Assembly: GCA_021827245.1 (NCBI GenBank)
Contig: JAKAWN010000180.1
Location: 1-12,811 of the forward strand
Source of the DNA: Acidobacteriota bacterium
Lineage (GTDB): Bacteria > Acidobacteriota > Terriglobia > UBA7540
Direction of reading: 5' to 3'
Length of the DNA stretch: 12,811 bases
Shown: positions 6,597 through 12,811 of the stretch, one piece after another
How positions within the stretch are numbered: position 1 is the first letter of the stretch
Layout of the letters: the number at the start of each line of letters is the position of its first letter
Notes under the pieces: model-generated
Told to the model about the DNA's origin: nothing
Database searches by the model: none
What the model saw: only the letters and a program-made list of their open reading frames with translations
Translations under genes and position numbers: made by a program

Positions 6597-7778
6597 ATGA
6601 AAGAAGCGCTGATTGTTTCAATCGCTCGCACGGCGGTAGGTAAAGCGCCACGGGGCACGCTGCGCAACACGCGCCCTGACGACATCGCCGCAGCGGTGGT
6701 CAGCGAAGCTGTCAGGCGCGTTCAGGGGCTCGATGTTGCCGAGATTGAAGACGTGATTATGGGCTGCGCCATGCCCGAAGCCCAGCAGGGCAACAACGTG
6801 GCTCGGATTGCGTCATTGCGCGCCGGCTTGCCGGTCACCTGTTCCGCCATGACCATCAACCGCTTCTGCTCGTCGGGCCTGGAAGCAATCGCCCTGGCCG
6901 CTGAGCGAATCATGGCAGGCTTTGGAGAGGTGATCGTTGCGGGCGGCACCGAGAGCATGAGCCTGATACCAATGGGCGGATTTCATTTCTCTCCCAATCC
7001 CTACCTGGTGGACCGTTATCCCGACTCCTATCTGAGCATGGGCCTGACGGCGGAAAATCTTGCCCGGAAATATCAGATCACTCGAGAGCAACAGGACGCG
7101 TTTGCCCTGCGCAGTCACCAGCGCGCAATTGCCGCCATCGATGCGGGCCGGTTCCAGGAAGAAATCGCGCCGTTCGATGTGCTTGAAGTCAGGATGAACG
7201 AAGATGGGAAACCCAGGGTTTGCAGGATCGTCTTTGACACCGATGAAGGGCCGCGGCGCGATACGTCAGCCGAAGCCCTGGCGAAATTGAAGCCTGCCTT
7301 CCACGCCAGGGGCACGGTCACAGCGGGAAACGCCTCGCAGATGAGCGACGGCGCCGCGGCGGCGGTGGTGATGTCATCGGAAAAAGCGAACGCCCTCGGG
7401 GTGAAGCCACTAGCTCGATTACTAGGCTATGCAACGGCTGGCACGCTGCCCGAGGAAATGGGCATGGGCCCCGTTTTCGCCATCCCCAAGGCTCTGAAGT
7501 TTGCCGGGCTCAAGCTTCAGGACATCGAACTCATTGAGTTGAACGAGGCTTTTGCCGTGCAGGCGCTGGCAGTGATTCAGCAGGCCGGGCTCGATCCGGA
7601 GATTACCAACGTCAACGGCGGGGCCGTTGCGCTTGGGCATCCGCTCGGTTGCACGGGCGCCAAACTCACGGCCACTCTGCTGGGCGAAATGAACCGCCGC
7701 AAGGCGCGCTACGGCATGGCGACCATGTGCATCGGCGGGGGTATGGGAGCGGCAGGGATTTTTGAGAACCTCCAGTAA
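6597..7778 (+). CDS. fadA: acetyl-CoA C-acyltransferase (3-ketoacyl-CoA thiolase)
   Basis: It cleaves 3-ketoacyl-CoA with CoA to acetyl-CoA and a shortened acyl-CoA, the last step of each beta-oxidation round. The 393 residues are the standard thiolase length. All three catalytic residues are in their motifs: nucleophile C91 in 'INRFCSSGLEA', H348 in 'NVNGGAVALGHPLGCTGA', and C378 in 'MCIGGGMGAAGIFE'. 'ELNEAFA' is also intact. ATG 6597 is preceded by a strong GGGAGGTGA ribosome site, and the 24-nt spacing to fadN implies cotranscription. The family also includes biosynthetic acetoacetyl-CoA thiolases; position beside fadN and fadE argues for the degradative enzyme. Confidence 0.93.
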   Translation: MKEALIVSIARTAVGKAPRGTLRNTRPDDIAAAVVSEAVRRVQGLDVAEIEDVIMGCAMPEAQQGNNVARIASLRAGLPVTCSAMTINRFCSSGLEAIALAAERIMAGFGEVIVAGGTESMSLIPMGGFHFSPNPYLVDRYPDSYLSMGLTAENLARKYQITREQQDAFALRSHQRAIAAIDAGRFQEEIAPFDVLEVRMNEDGKPRVCRIVFDTDEGPRRDTSAEALAKLKPAFHARGTVTAGNASQMSDGAAAAVVMSSEKANALGVKPLARLLGYATAGTLPEEMGMGPVFAIPKALKFAGLKLQDIELIELNEAFAVQALAVIQQAGLDPEITNVNGGAVALGHPLGCTGAKLTATLLGEMNRRKARYGMATMCIGGGMGAAGIFENLQ

Positions 7779-7922
7779 ACTCCAGGTTTTTGAGATTGAG
7801 TTGTGCAGTGCAAACAGGGCTTGAATGGGAGACGAAGCTTTTTGGCGACTGAACAATGAGCCGGAGACGAGCCTCCAAGCTCCTGCTGACAGCCGATTCT
7901 GATCCCAGAAAACGAGGAATTC

Positions 7923-9719
7923 ATGACAACCGGCGAGACAAAACGGCGAATCAAAGGCGGGAGTTTTCTGATCGAACAACGGACGCCGGAAGAGATCTTT
8001 ACGCCCGAGGACACGACGGACCAACACCGCCTGATCGCCCAGACGGCCGAAGAGTTCATGGAAAAAGAAATTGTTCCGCGGGCGCGCGAGATTGAGGAAA
8101 AGAAGCCGGCGCTACTGCGCGAACTTCTCAGGAAGGCTGCGGAGATTGGCCTGCCCGCGACCGACATTCCTCAGAAGTATGGCGGGCTCGAACTTGACAA
8201 AATCTCTTCCATCATTGTGGCGGAAAAGACAGCCCGCAACGGTTCGTGGACGGCGACGATCGGCGCACAGGCGGGTATCGGAGTTCTGCCCATCGCTTAT
8301 TTCGGCACCGAGGCGCAAAAGGCGAAATACGTCCCGCGTCTCGTGTCGGCGGAGTGGGTTGGCGCTTATGCGCTGAGCGAAGAAGGCTCGGGTTCGGACG
8401 CGCTCAACTGCAAGACCCGTGCGACGCTCAGCGCTGACGGGAAAAGTTACATCCTCAATGGTTCCAAAATGTGGATCACCAACGGCGGCTTTGCGGATCT
8501 GTTCATCGTGTTTGCAAAAGTCGATGGTGAGAGCTTTACAGCGTTCATTGTTGAGCGGGGATTTCCAGGTGTGTTGCCGGGTGCCGAAGAACATAAGATG
8601 GGCATTCGTGGTTCCTCCACCACGCCCGTAAATTTTGAAAACGTTCATGTGCCGGCGGAAAACGTGCTGGGTGAAGTGGGCAAAGGACATCTGATTGCCT
8701 TCAACATCCTCAATGTGGGCCGGCTGAAGCTGGGCGCGGGATGCGTCGGCGCGGCAAAGTTCTTGATTGCGGAGTCCGTCGGCTGGGCCAGGCAACGTGA
8801 GGCTTTCGGGCGGAAGATAGCTGATTTCGGACTCATCAAGGAAAAGCTGGGGGAAATGGCGGCGTTGACCTACGCCACGGAAAGCCTCTCATACCGAACC
8901 GGAGGCCTGATCGACCAGATGCTTGAAGGCGTCGATCTCGGCTCGCCCGATGCCGGCGCGCAGATCCTGGCGGCCTTGCGGGAATACGCCGTCGAGTGCT
9001 CGATTCTGAAGGTGGTGGGAACAGAAACCCTGGATTGGATTGTCGATGAGGCCGTGCAGATTTTTGGAGGCTACGGTTTTTCCAGCGAGTACGAGGTGGA
9101 GCGAGCCTATCGCGACCAGCGCGTGAACCGCATTTTCGAAGGGACCAATGAAATCAACCGGCTGCTGATTACCGACATGCTGTTGAAACGTTCGATGAAA
9201 GGCGAGCTTGGGCCGATCCCGGCCGCGCAGAAGCTCCTGGATGAAATTCTCAGCGCTCCCTCAGGCGAAGAATCAAAAGATCGGGGCCAGCTTGGTGATG
9301 TTGCAGAAGTGTTGGAAGGCGCCAAGAAAGCGGCTCTGTTGGTTGCTGGAAGCGCAGTGCAGAAATATCTGAAGGCGCTCGCGGAAGAACAGGAAGTGGT
9401 TGGCGTGATCAGCAATCTGGTGATGCAGATTTATGCGCTGGAAAGCGCTCTGCTGCGGACCCGCAAGAAAATCAGCAAGGCTTCTGCTGATGCCTGTCAG
9501 GCTGAAGCTGACGCCACGCGAATCTTCGCTTGTGAAGCAGCGGACCGAATTGAGGCAGACGCAAGACGCGGCTTGAGTCGGATTTCCGAGGGCGACACGT
9601 TACGAACACAGCTTGCCATCCTGCGCCGCTTACTGCGGCGAACCCCTCCGGACGTGATCGGGCTGAAGCGGCGGGTGGCGAACCGCGCCATCGAGCTCTG
9701 CCGTTATCCGTTTATGTAA
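7923..9719 (+). CDS. fadE: acyl-CoA dehydrogenase, FadE type
   Basis: This FAD enzyme makes trans-2-enoyl-CoA from acyl-CoA, the first step of beta-oxidation, passing electrons to an electron-transfer flavoprotein not encoded here. The 598 residues match the long B. subtilis FadE/VLCAD-like class rather than the roughly 380-residue short class. Residues about 30-430 are the acyl-CoA dehydrogenase core, with signature 'YALSEEGSGSD' (149-159) and 'QIFGGYGFSSEYEVERAYRD'. The catalytic glutamate is E406 in 'RIFEGTNEINR', as in VLCAD. A helical C-terminal extension (about 440-598) is typical of this class. ATG 7923 has a GAGGA ribosome site 4 nt upstream. The 144-nt gap after fadA is longer than the fadN-fadA gap, and I see no strong terminator or promoter in it, so the three genes probably form one operon. 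Confidence 0.92.
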   Translation: MTTGETKRRIKGGSFLIEQRTPEEIFTPEDTTDQHRLIAQTAEEFMEKEIVPRAREIEEKKPALLRELLRKAAEIGLPATDIPQKYGGLELDKISSIIVAEKTARNGSWTATIGAQAGIGVLPIAYFGTEAQKAKYVPRLVSAEWVGAYALSEEGSGSDALNCKTRATLSADGKSYILNGSKMWITNGGFADLFIVFAKVDGESFTAFIVERGFPGVLPGAEEHKMGIRGSSTTPVNFENVHVPAENVLGEVGKGHLIAFNILNVGRLKLGAGCVGAAKFLIAESVGWARQREAFGRKIADFGLIKEKLGEMAALTYATESLSYRTGGLIDQMLEGVDLGSPDAGAQILAALREYAVECSILKVVGTETLDWIVDEAVQIFGGYGFSSEYEVERAYRDQRVNRIFEGTNEINRLLITDMLLKRSMKGELGPIPAAQKLLDEILSAPSGEESKDRGQLGDVAEVLEGAKKAALLVAGSAVQKYLKALAEEQEVVGVISNLVMQIYALESALLRTRKKISKASADACQAEADATRIFACEAADRIEADARRGLSRISEGDTLRTQLAILRRLLRRTPPDVIGLKRRVANRAIELCRYPFM

Positions 9720-9790
9720 GGGCAGATGGTTGGACTCAGCAAGGACATTTTCACTAGGCATGACCTGTGACTGGCGTCTTCAACGCACTG

Positions 9791-10186
9791 CTACAAATCT
9801 TTGAGGGCCTTGGTGGCGCCGGCCAGGTCGGAAACGGCCAGAACCAGATCGGCCTTCTTGCTGCCTTTGGTGATCGTTGCGTAGCTGTAGTCAACATTGA
9901 TGTGTGCTTGTGCAAGGCGCTCGCCAACGGTGGCGAGGGTGCCGGGCTTGTCCGGCAACGTGAGCTTGAGGACGTCTTCTTCCGTCACGCGCAAATCCAG
10001 ATCACGAAGCACCTTCTTGGCTCTGGCGGTACTTGTGACGAGCAGACGGATGGGGCTGTCGCCGCCAGTGCCGTAGGCCGCGAAGGCGGTGATGTTGATT
10101 CTTGCGCTGGCGAGGGCGCGGGCGACCCGCGCGATTTGTCCTGGAGTATTCTCAACCCAAACGGAGACCTGCTTTGTCTTGCTCAT
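9791..10186 (-). CDS. tandem ACT-domain protein
   Basis: This is a 131-residue cytosolic protein made of two ACT domains and nothing else (about 5-62 and 70-130). Each has the characteristic turn and helix: 'ENTPGQIARVARALASARIN' and 'PDKPGTLATVGERLAQAHIN'. ACT domains bind amino acids or similar small ligands at dimer interfaces, so this is probably a stand-alone sensor or regulator; its ligand and target cannot be told from sequence. ATG 10186 is preferred because AAGGA lies about 7 nt upstream. An ATG at 10192 would sit almost on that site, and upstream open frame to 10294 is not protein-like. The gene converges on fadE (71 nt between stops) and is divergent from the sugar kinase, sharing the 216-nt spacer that carries the palindrome at 10303-10321. 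Confidence 0.85.
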   Translation of the reverse strand: MSKTKQVSVWVENTPGQIARVARALASARINITAFAAYGTGGDSPIRLLVTSTARAKKVLRDLDLRVTEEDVLKLTLPDKPGTLATVGERLAQAHINVDYSYATITKGSKKADLVLAVSDLAGATKALKDL

Positions 10187-10302
10187 CGTCATTTCCTTTC
10201 CAGAAGGCCCTGATTTGCTGAGGATACGCCTAAAGGCTTCCGGGTGTAAACGCCGATTGCGATTGAAGCGCCGTTGGCCGAGGCTGGCGCACACGATGAT
10301 TC

Positions 10303-10321
10303 CATTCCCAATTTGGGAATG
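10303..10321. promoter_or_regulatory. 19-bp palindrome, candidate operator in a divergent intergenic region
   Basis: CATTCCCAATTTGGGAATG has 9-bp perfect arms around one central T. It lies 117 nt upstream of the ACT gene start (10186) and 82 nt upstream of the kinase start (10403). Size and symmetry fit a dimeric helix-turn-helix repressor. As RNA it would have a loop of at most a few bases and no U-tract, so a terminator is unlikely. The regulator is not identifiable here. Confidence 0.45.
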
Positions 10322-10347
10322 TTAGCCCCGAGGCACTGCGAAGGGAA

Positions 10348-10374
10348 TTGATCCAGGCACGAACTCGGTATAAG
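10348..10374 (+). promoter_or_regulatory. weak promoter candidate for the sugar kinase
   Basis: TATAAG (10369-10374) is a fair -10 box. TTGATC (10348-10353) lies 15 nt upstream, shorter than ideal; AATTGA (10346-10351) would give 17 nt with a poorer match. The pair lies between the 19-bp palindrome and the GAGGAGG ribosome site (10391-10397), where the kinase promoter would be expected. Confidence 0.3.
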
Positions 10375-10402
10375 TTGTCTGTCGTAGCATGAGGAGGCTA
10401 AC

Positions 10403-11341
10403 GTGAAACCGGTTGAAGACGTCCGAGTAGTGGTGGTAGGAAGTAACAATTTCGACATGGTCGTCAATGCCGACCGGCTCCCTCGTGAGGGAGAAAACCT
10501 GCTGGCGACCAACCTGAAGTTTTTTCCCGGCGGCAAAGGCGCCAACCAGGCAGTCGCCGTCGCCCGACTTGGGGCGAAGGCGACGTTCATCGGCGCTGTG
10601 GGAAGAGACATCATCGGCGATTTTCTGGTGGGCCATCTTGAGTCGAGTGGAATCGATACGCGCTGGGTCCGGCGTGACCCCAGCCGCTCAACGGGCTGCG
10701 CTTTTATCACGATCTATCCAAGCGGAAACAATTCGATAGTCGTGGATCCGGGAGCCAACTATACGCTCATGCCTGAGGATATCGAACACGCGCAGGAATC
10801 GATTGCTGAAGCCGATGCTGTCCTGACCGTGCTCGAGATTCCGATGGAAACTGTCGAGGCGGTCTTGCGTGCAGGCCGCAAGGCAGGGAAACTCACGGTG
10901 CTGGATGCGGGCCCGCCTCGTCGCTGTTCGACAGAAATTCTAAAGCTTGCCGACGTCGTTTCGCCCAATGAGACGGAACTCGAAGCGCTGAGCAATGAAA
11001 AGATCAACGGGCGGGAATCCATCAGGAAAGCTGCGGAAAAGCTACTCGATCTGGGCGCGGAAAAAGTTGTAGTAAAAATGGGCAGCGACGGTTCAATGCT
11101 CGTTACGCCTGAAGGCGCAATCCACTTTCCGGCTTCTAAAATCAAAGCCGTCGATCCAACGGCGGCGGGAGACGCCTTTACCGCAGCGCTGACTGTGAGA
11201 ATTGCCATGGGCGAAAAGATGGAAAACGCAATGCGTTACGCAAATCTAGCCGGCGCGCTGGCTGTAACCAAGCTAGGCGCTCTGCCCTCGCTTCCCACAC
11301 GGGAAGAAGTGGAAGCCTTTGCCACGGGAGCAAACGCCTAA
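10403..11341 (+). CDS. rbsK: ribokinase-like PfkB-family carbohydrate kinase
   Basis: This ATP-dependent cytosolic sugar kinase, most like ribokinase (D-ribose to ribose 5-phosphate), has 312 residues, the usual length. The sugar-binding motif 'GGKGANQAVAVARLG' starts at residue 43. The PfkB C-terminal motif reads 'DPTAAGDAF' at 251-259 with catalytic base D257; E. coli RbsK has the similar 'DTIAAGDTF'. 'SPNETE' and the C-terminal 'LPSLPTREEVEAF' also resemble ribokinase. The start is GTG 10403 with a strong GAGGAGG site 5 nt upstream. No ribose transporter or nucleosidase lies nearby, so the substrate could be another pentose or a nucleoside; the symbol is by similarity only. Regulation may act through the palindrome 82 nt upstream. 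Confidence 0.85.
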   Translation: MKPVEDVRVVVVGSNNFDMVVNADRLPREGENLLATNLKFFPGGKGANQAVAVARLGAKATFIGAVGRDIIGDFLVGHLESSGIDTRWVRRDPSRSTGCAFITIYPSGNNSIVVDPGANYTLMPEDIEHAQESIAEADAVLTVLEIPMETVEAVLRAGRKAGKLTVLDAGPPRRCSTEILKLADVVSPNETELEALSNEKINGRESIRKAAEKLLDLGAEKVVVKMGSDGSMLVTPEGAIHFPASKIKAVDPTAAGDAFTAALTVRIAMGEKMENAMRYANLAGALAVTKLGALPSLPTREEVEAFATGANA

Positions 11342-11370
11342 CGGGATGCAGAAGTACCCTGCTCGGATAA

Positions 11371-11443
11371 TGTAGCGGCGACTTTACGTCGCCATAAATC
11401 CTACCTTTTCAATGAGAGATGGCGGCATAAAGCCGCCGCTACA
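11371..11443. repeat. compound palindromic intergenic element (REP-like)
   Basis: Outer arms TGTAGCGGCG (11371-11380) and CGCCGCTACA (11434-11443) are exact reverse complements. Inside are two hairpins, GGCGAC/GTCGCC (11377-11393, loop TTTAC) and GGCGGC/GCCGCC (11421-11437, loop ATAAA), which partly compete with the outer pairing. A TTTTT run follows at 11446-11450. The element starts 30 nt after the kinase stop, so it could end its transcript. Its form suggests a dispersed repetitive palindrome. Confidence 0.5.
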
Positions 11444-11470
11444 CATTTTTCAGCATCCTTCTGAAGCAGA

Positions 11471-11498
11471 CTCACGCAAAGGCGCTGAGGCACAAAGC
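11471..11498. repeat. CGCAAAGGCGC-type intergenic word
   Basis: The stretch around ACGCAAAGGCGCTGAGGCAC resembles degenerate short tandem words of the 'CGCAAAG' kind common in intergenic DNA of several bacterial phyla. There is only one imperfect copy here, between the kinase and the DUF4380 gene. No function is assigned. Confidence 0.2.
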
Positions 11499-11513
11499 TA
11501 CGAAGCCAAACTC

Positions 11514-12811
11514 TCAGCGGGGATCAGAAGATGCCCGAAAGCCTTTTTTGAGGATCACATTGCCCAGAAAGCCGCGGTTCTGGCCTTGCGCGTCCATGAC
11601 GCGAATGCTGACCCGGAAGGCATCCGCGGGGAGCGGCAAAGTCTTATCCAGACGAAAAACCTCGCGAGGATCGACGGCCTGCAACTTTTGACGGCCTAGT
11701 TCCGCACCCATTGGGCTGTAGAAAACCGCTTCGGCGGTTCCCGGAACAAACACGCCAAACACCCCTTTCAAAGTGACCTGATTGCCCGACACTTCCGCAG
11801 AGAGCGGCTTGCTGATAGCTCCCACCCAAACAGCTTTCACGACGGGATTCGGCAACCGTGTGGGCGCCCAATGAACGGTGAACTCGTATTGCTGGCCGGG
11901 ATCGAGTGTAGCGTACGGACTGAGCACCTCCGTTTCAACAAAGTAGGGAGTCTCCTTGGGGTCGTCGGGAAGGGTTTGGAAAAAAGGTCCGCGAGAGATA
12001 TGTCCAGGACCCTCGTTCCATGTTTCGACGGAGGCGTTATCAGGATACTCCTTGCCTGGAAAATACTTGAACGTTTCCACAAGGCAGGTATTTTTCTGCC
12101 CGTTAACCACGGCGTACCAGCCGGCGTTCGAGTCGGCTGCAACCTTACCTACCATGTAGATATAGTGGGCAAGCAACATGCGGCCGTGGTCAATTGTCCG
12201 GTAGCTGGGATTGCGAACGTCGCCGTAAGGATGGTAATAGCCTTGGGGAAACATGCTGTGTGGGTTCAACGGGATGTACACGTAGAATTCCGGGTTTGGC
12301 TTGGAAGGATCGCGGGCGTCTGACGCATCGTTCTGGATCAGGTGCCAGATGCCCCAGCGAATCCGTCGCTGGCTGATGTTGCGCATCACCTGATCCACCC
12401 GGACGCGCGTGGTCCCGGCATAAACATGAAAGGTGCGCGTAAACTGGACGCCTGTCCGGGGATCGGGAGGACTGGTCACGCGGACGGCAACCTCTTCGGG
12501 AGTGTTCTTGACAATTTCGGATCTGAACCGGCTGCCGTCGAGAACGTAGTAGGGAATGCTGGGCCATTCGTCATCGTTCATCCAGCCTTCCGGGGCTGGC
12601 CAGACTTTGTCGCCACCGTAATTGGCCCAGCCGGACTTCAAGTTATTCTGGCTTTCCGGCAGAACCTTTCCCTCAAGCGCTTTATTCACAAAAAAGTAGG
12701 CGTGATCGCCCAGCTCCAGTTGTATGGCACGCCCCCCAATCTCCGGTGTGACATAAAGAGTGACCAGGCCGTTGGTCAGGCGGTAAGCCTTCCACCCGTC
12801 GAACTCGGTGG
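11514..12811 (-). CDS. DUF4380 domain-containing protein, 5'-partial
   Basis: The frame ends at TGA 11516-11514 and stays open to the right edge, so the start lies beyond the window; 431 residues are visible. The GTG at 12689 is internal, because the residues before it form the typical family opening ('YRLTNGLVTLYVTPEIGGRA'). Further hallmarks are 'TRTFHVYAGTTRVRVDQVMRN' followed by 'RRIRWGIWHLIQND'. DUF4380 proteins are beta-rich with an aldose-1-epimerase-like fold and are often secreted in polysaccharide-degrading bacteria, but no activity is established. From family knowledge a carbohydrate-related role is possible. Any signal peptide would be outside the window. The C-terminal 90 residues look like an added beta-sandwich ('EVSGNQVTLKGVFGVFVPGT'). 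It is convergent to the sugar kinase with 172 nt between stops. Confidence 0.75.
   Translation of the reverse strand, partial: TEFDGWKAYRLTNGLVTLYVTPEIGGRAIQLELGDHAYFFVNKALEGKVLPESQNNLKSGWANYGGDKVWPAPEGWMNDDEWPSIPYYVLDGSRFRSEIVKNTPEEVAVRVTSPPDPRTGVQFTRTFHVYAGTTRVRVDQVMRNISQRRIRWGIWHLIQNDASDARDPSKPNPEFYVYIPLNPHSMFPQGYYHPYGDVRNPSYRTIDHGRMLLAHYIYMVGKVAADSNAGWYAVVNGQKNTCLVETFKYFPGKEYPDNASVETWNEGPGHISRGPFFQTLPDDPKETPYFVETEVLSPYATLDPGQQYEFTVHWAPTRLPNPVVKAVWVGAISKPLSAEVSGNQVTLKGVFGVFVPGTAEAVFYSPMGAELGRQKLQAVDPREVFRLDKTLPLPADAFRVSIRVMDAQGQNRGFLGNVILKKGFRASSDPR

Noticed and set aside
9767..10213. Plus-strand open frame over the ACT protein gene
   Set aside because: The minus strand gives a clean tandem ACT protein with conserved motifs and a ribosome site; the plus-strand product is unrelated to any family I know.
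1..12811. CRISPR array, tRNA/rRNA, insertion sequence or phage module
   Set aside because: No regularly spaced repeats, no tRNA-like cloverleaf with conserved T-arm, and no transposase, integrase or phage structural gene were seen in any frame.

Overview
The window looks like chromosomal DNA of a moderately GC-rich, Gram-negative, heterotrophic bacterium. A PpiD-type periplasmic foldase, a complete fadN-fadA-fadE beta-oxidation cluster, a DUF4380 protein and 'TGTAGCGGCG'-type intergenic palindromes together suggest an Acidobacteriota-like genome. That assignment is inference from gene content and style; no rRNA or marker gene is present.

Layout. Positions 1-2474 (+) hold a 5'-truncated SurA/PpiD-family peptidyl-prolyl isomerase and, 23 nt later, a small AhpD/carboxymuconolactone-decarboxylase-family protein. 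That reading frame is interrupted by one TGA (2190-2192) exactly where the second cysteine of the family CxxC redox motif belongs. It stays open and homologous on both sides, and a strong hairpin with a GGC loop follows about 20 nt downstream. This is best read as a selenocysteine-encoding UGA (CxxU selenoprotein) and is the most notable item in the window. Convergent to it, 2571-3665 (-) encodes an exported mono-haem c-type cytochrome fused to two rhodanese-like domains that both lack the catalytic cysteine. Positions 3666-4120 contain no convincing gene, only short hairpins and repeats.

Positions 4121-9719 (+) form a fatty-acid beta-oxidation cluster. A consensus-like sigma70 promoter (4121-4149) leads into fadN (3-hydroxyacyl-CoA dehydrogenase plus enoyl-CoA hydratase, dehydrogenase domain first), fadA (thiolase) and fadE (acyl-CoA dehydrogenase), the same gene set and order as Bacillus subtilis fadNAE. 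Together they encode all four chemical steps of the beta-oxidation spiral. Acyl-CoA synthetase and electron-transfer flavoprotein are not in the window.

Positions 9791-10186 (-) encode a tandem ACT-domain amino-acid-sensing protein, divergent from a ribokinase-like sugar kinase at 10403-11341 (+). The 216-nt divergent spacer carries a 19-bp palindrome, CATTCCCAATTTGGGAATG, that looks like an operator. Downstream of the kinase are a compound palindromic intergenic element (11371-11443) and then a 5'-truncated DUF4380 protein on the minus strand that runs off the right edge.
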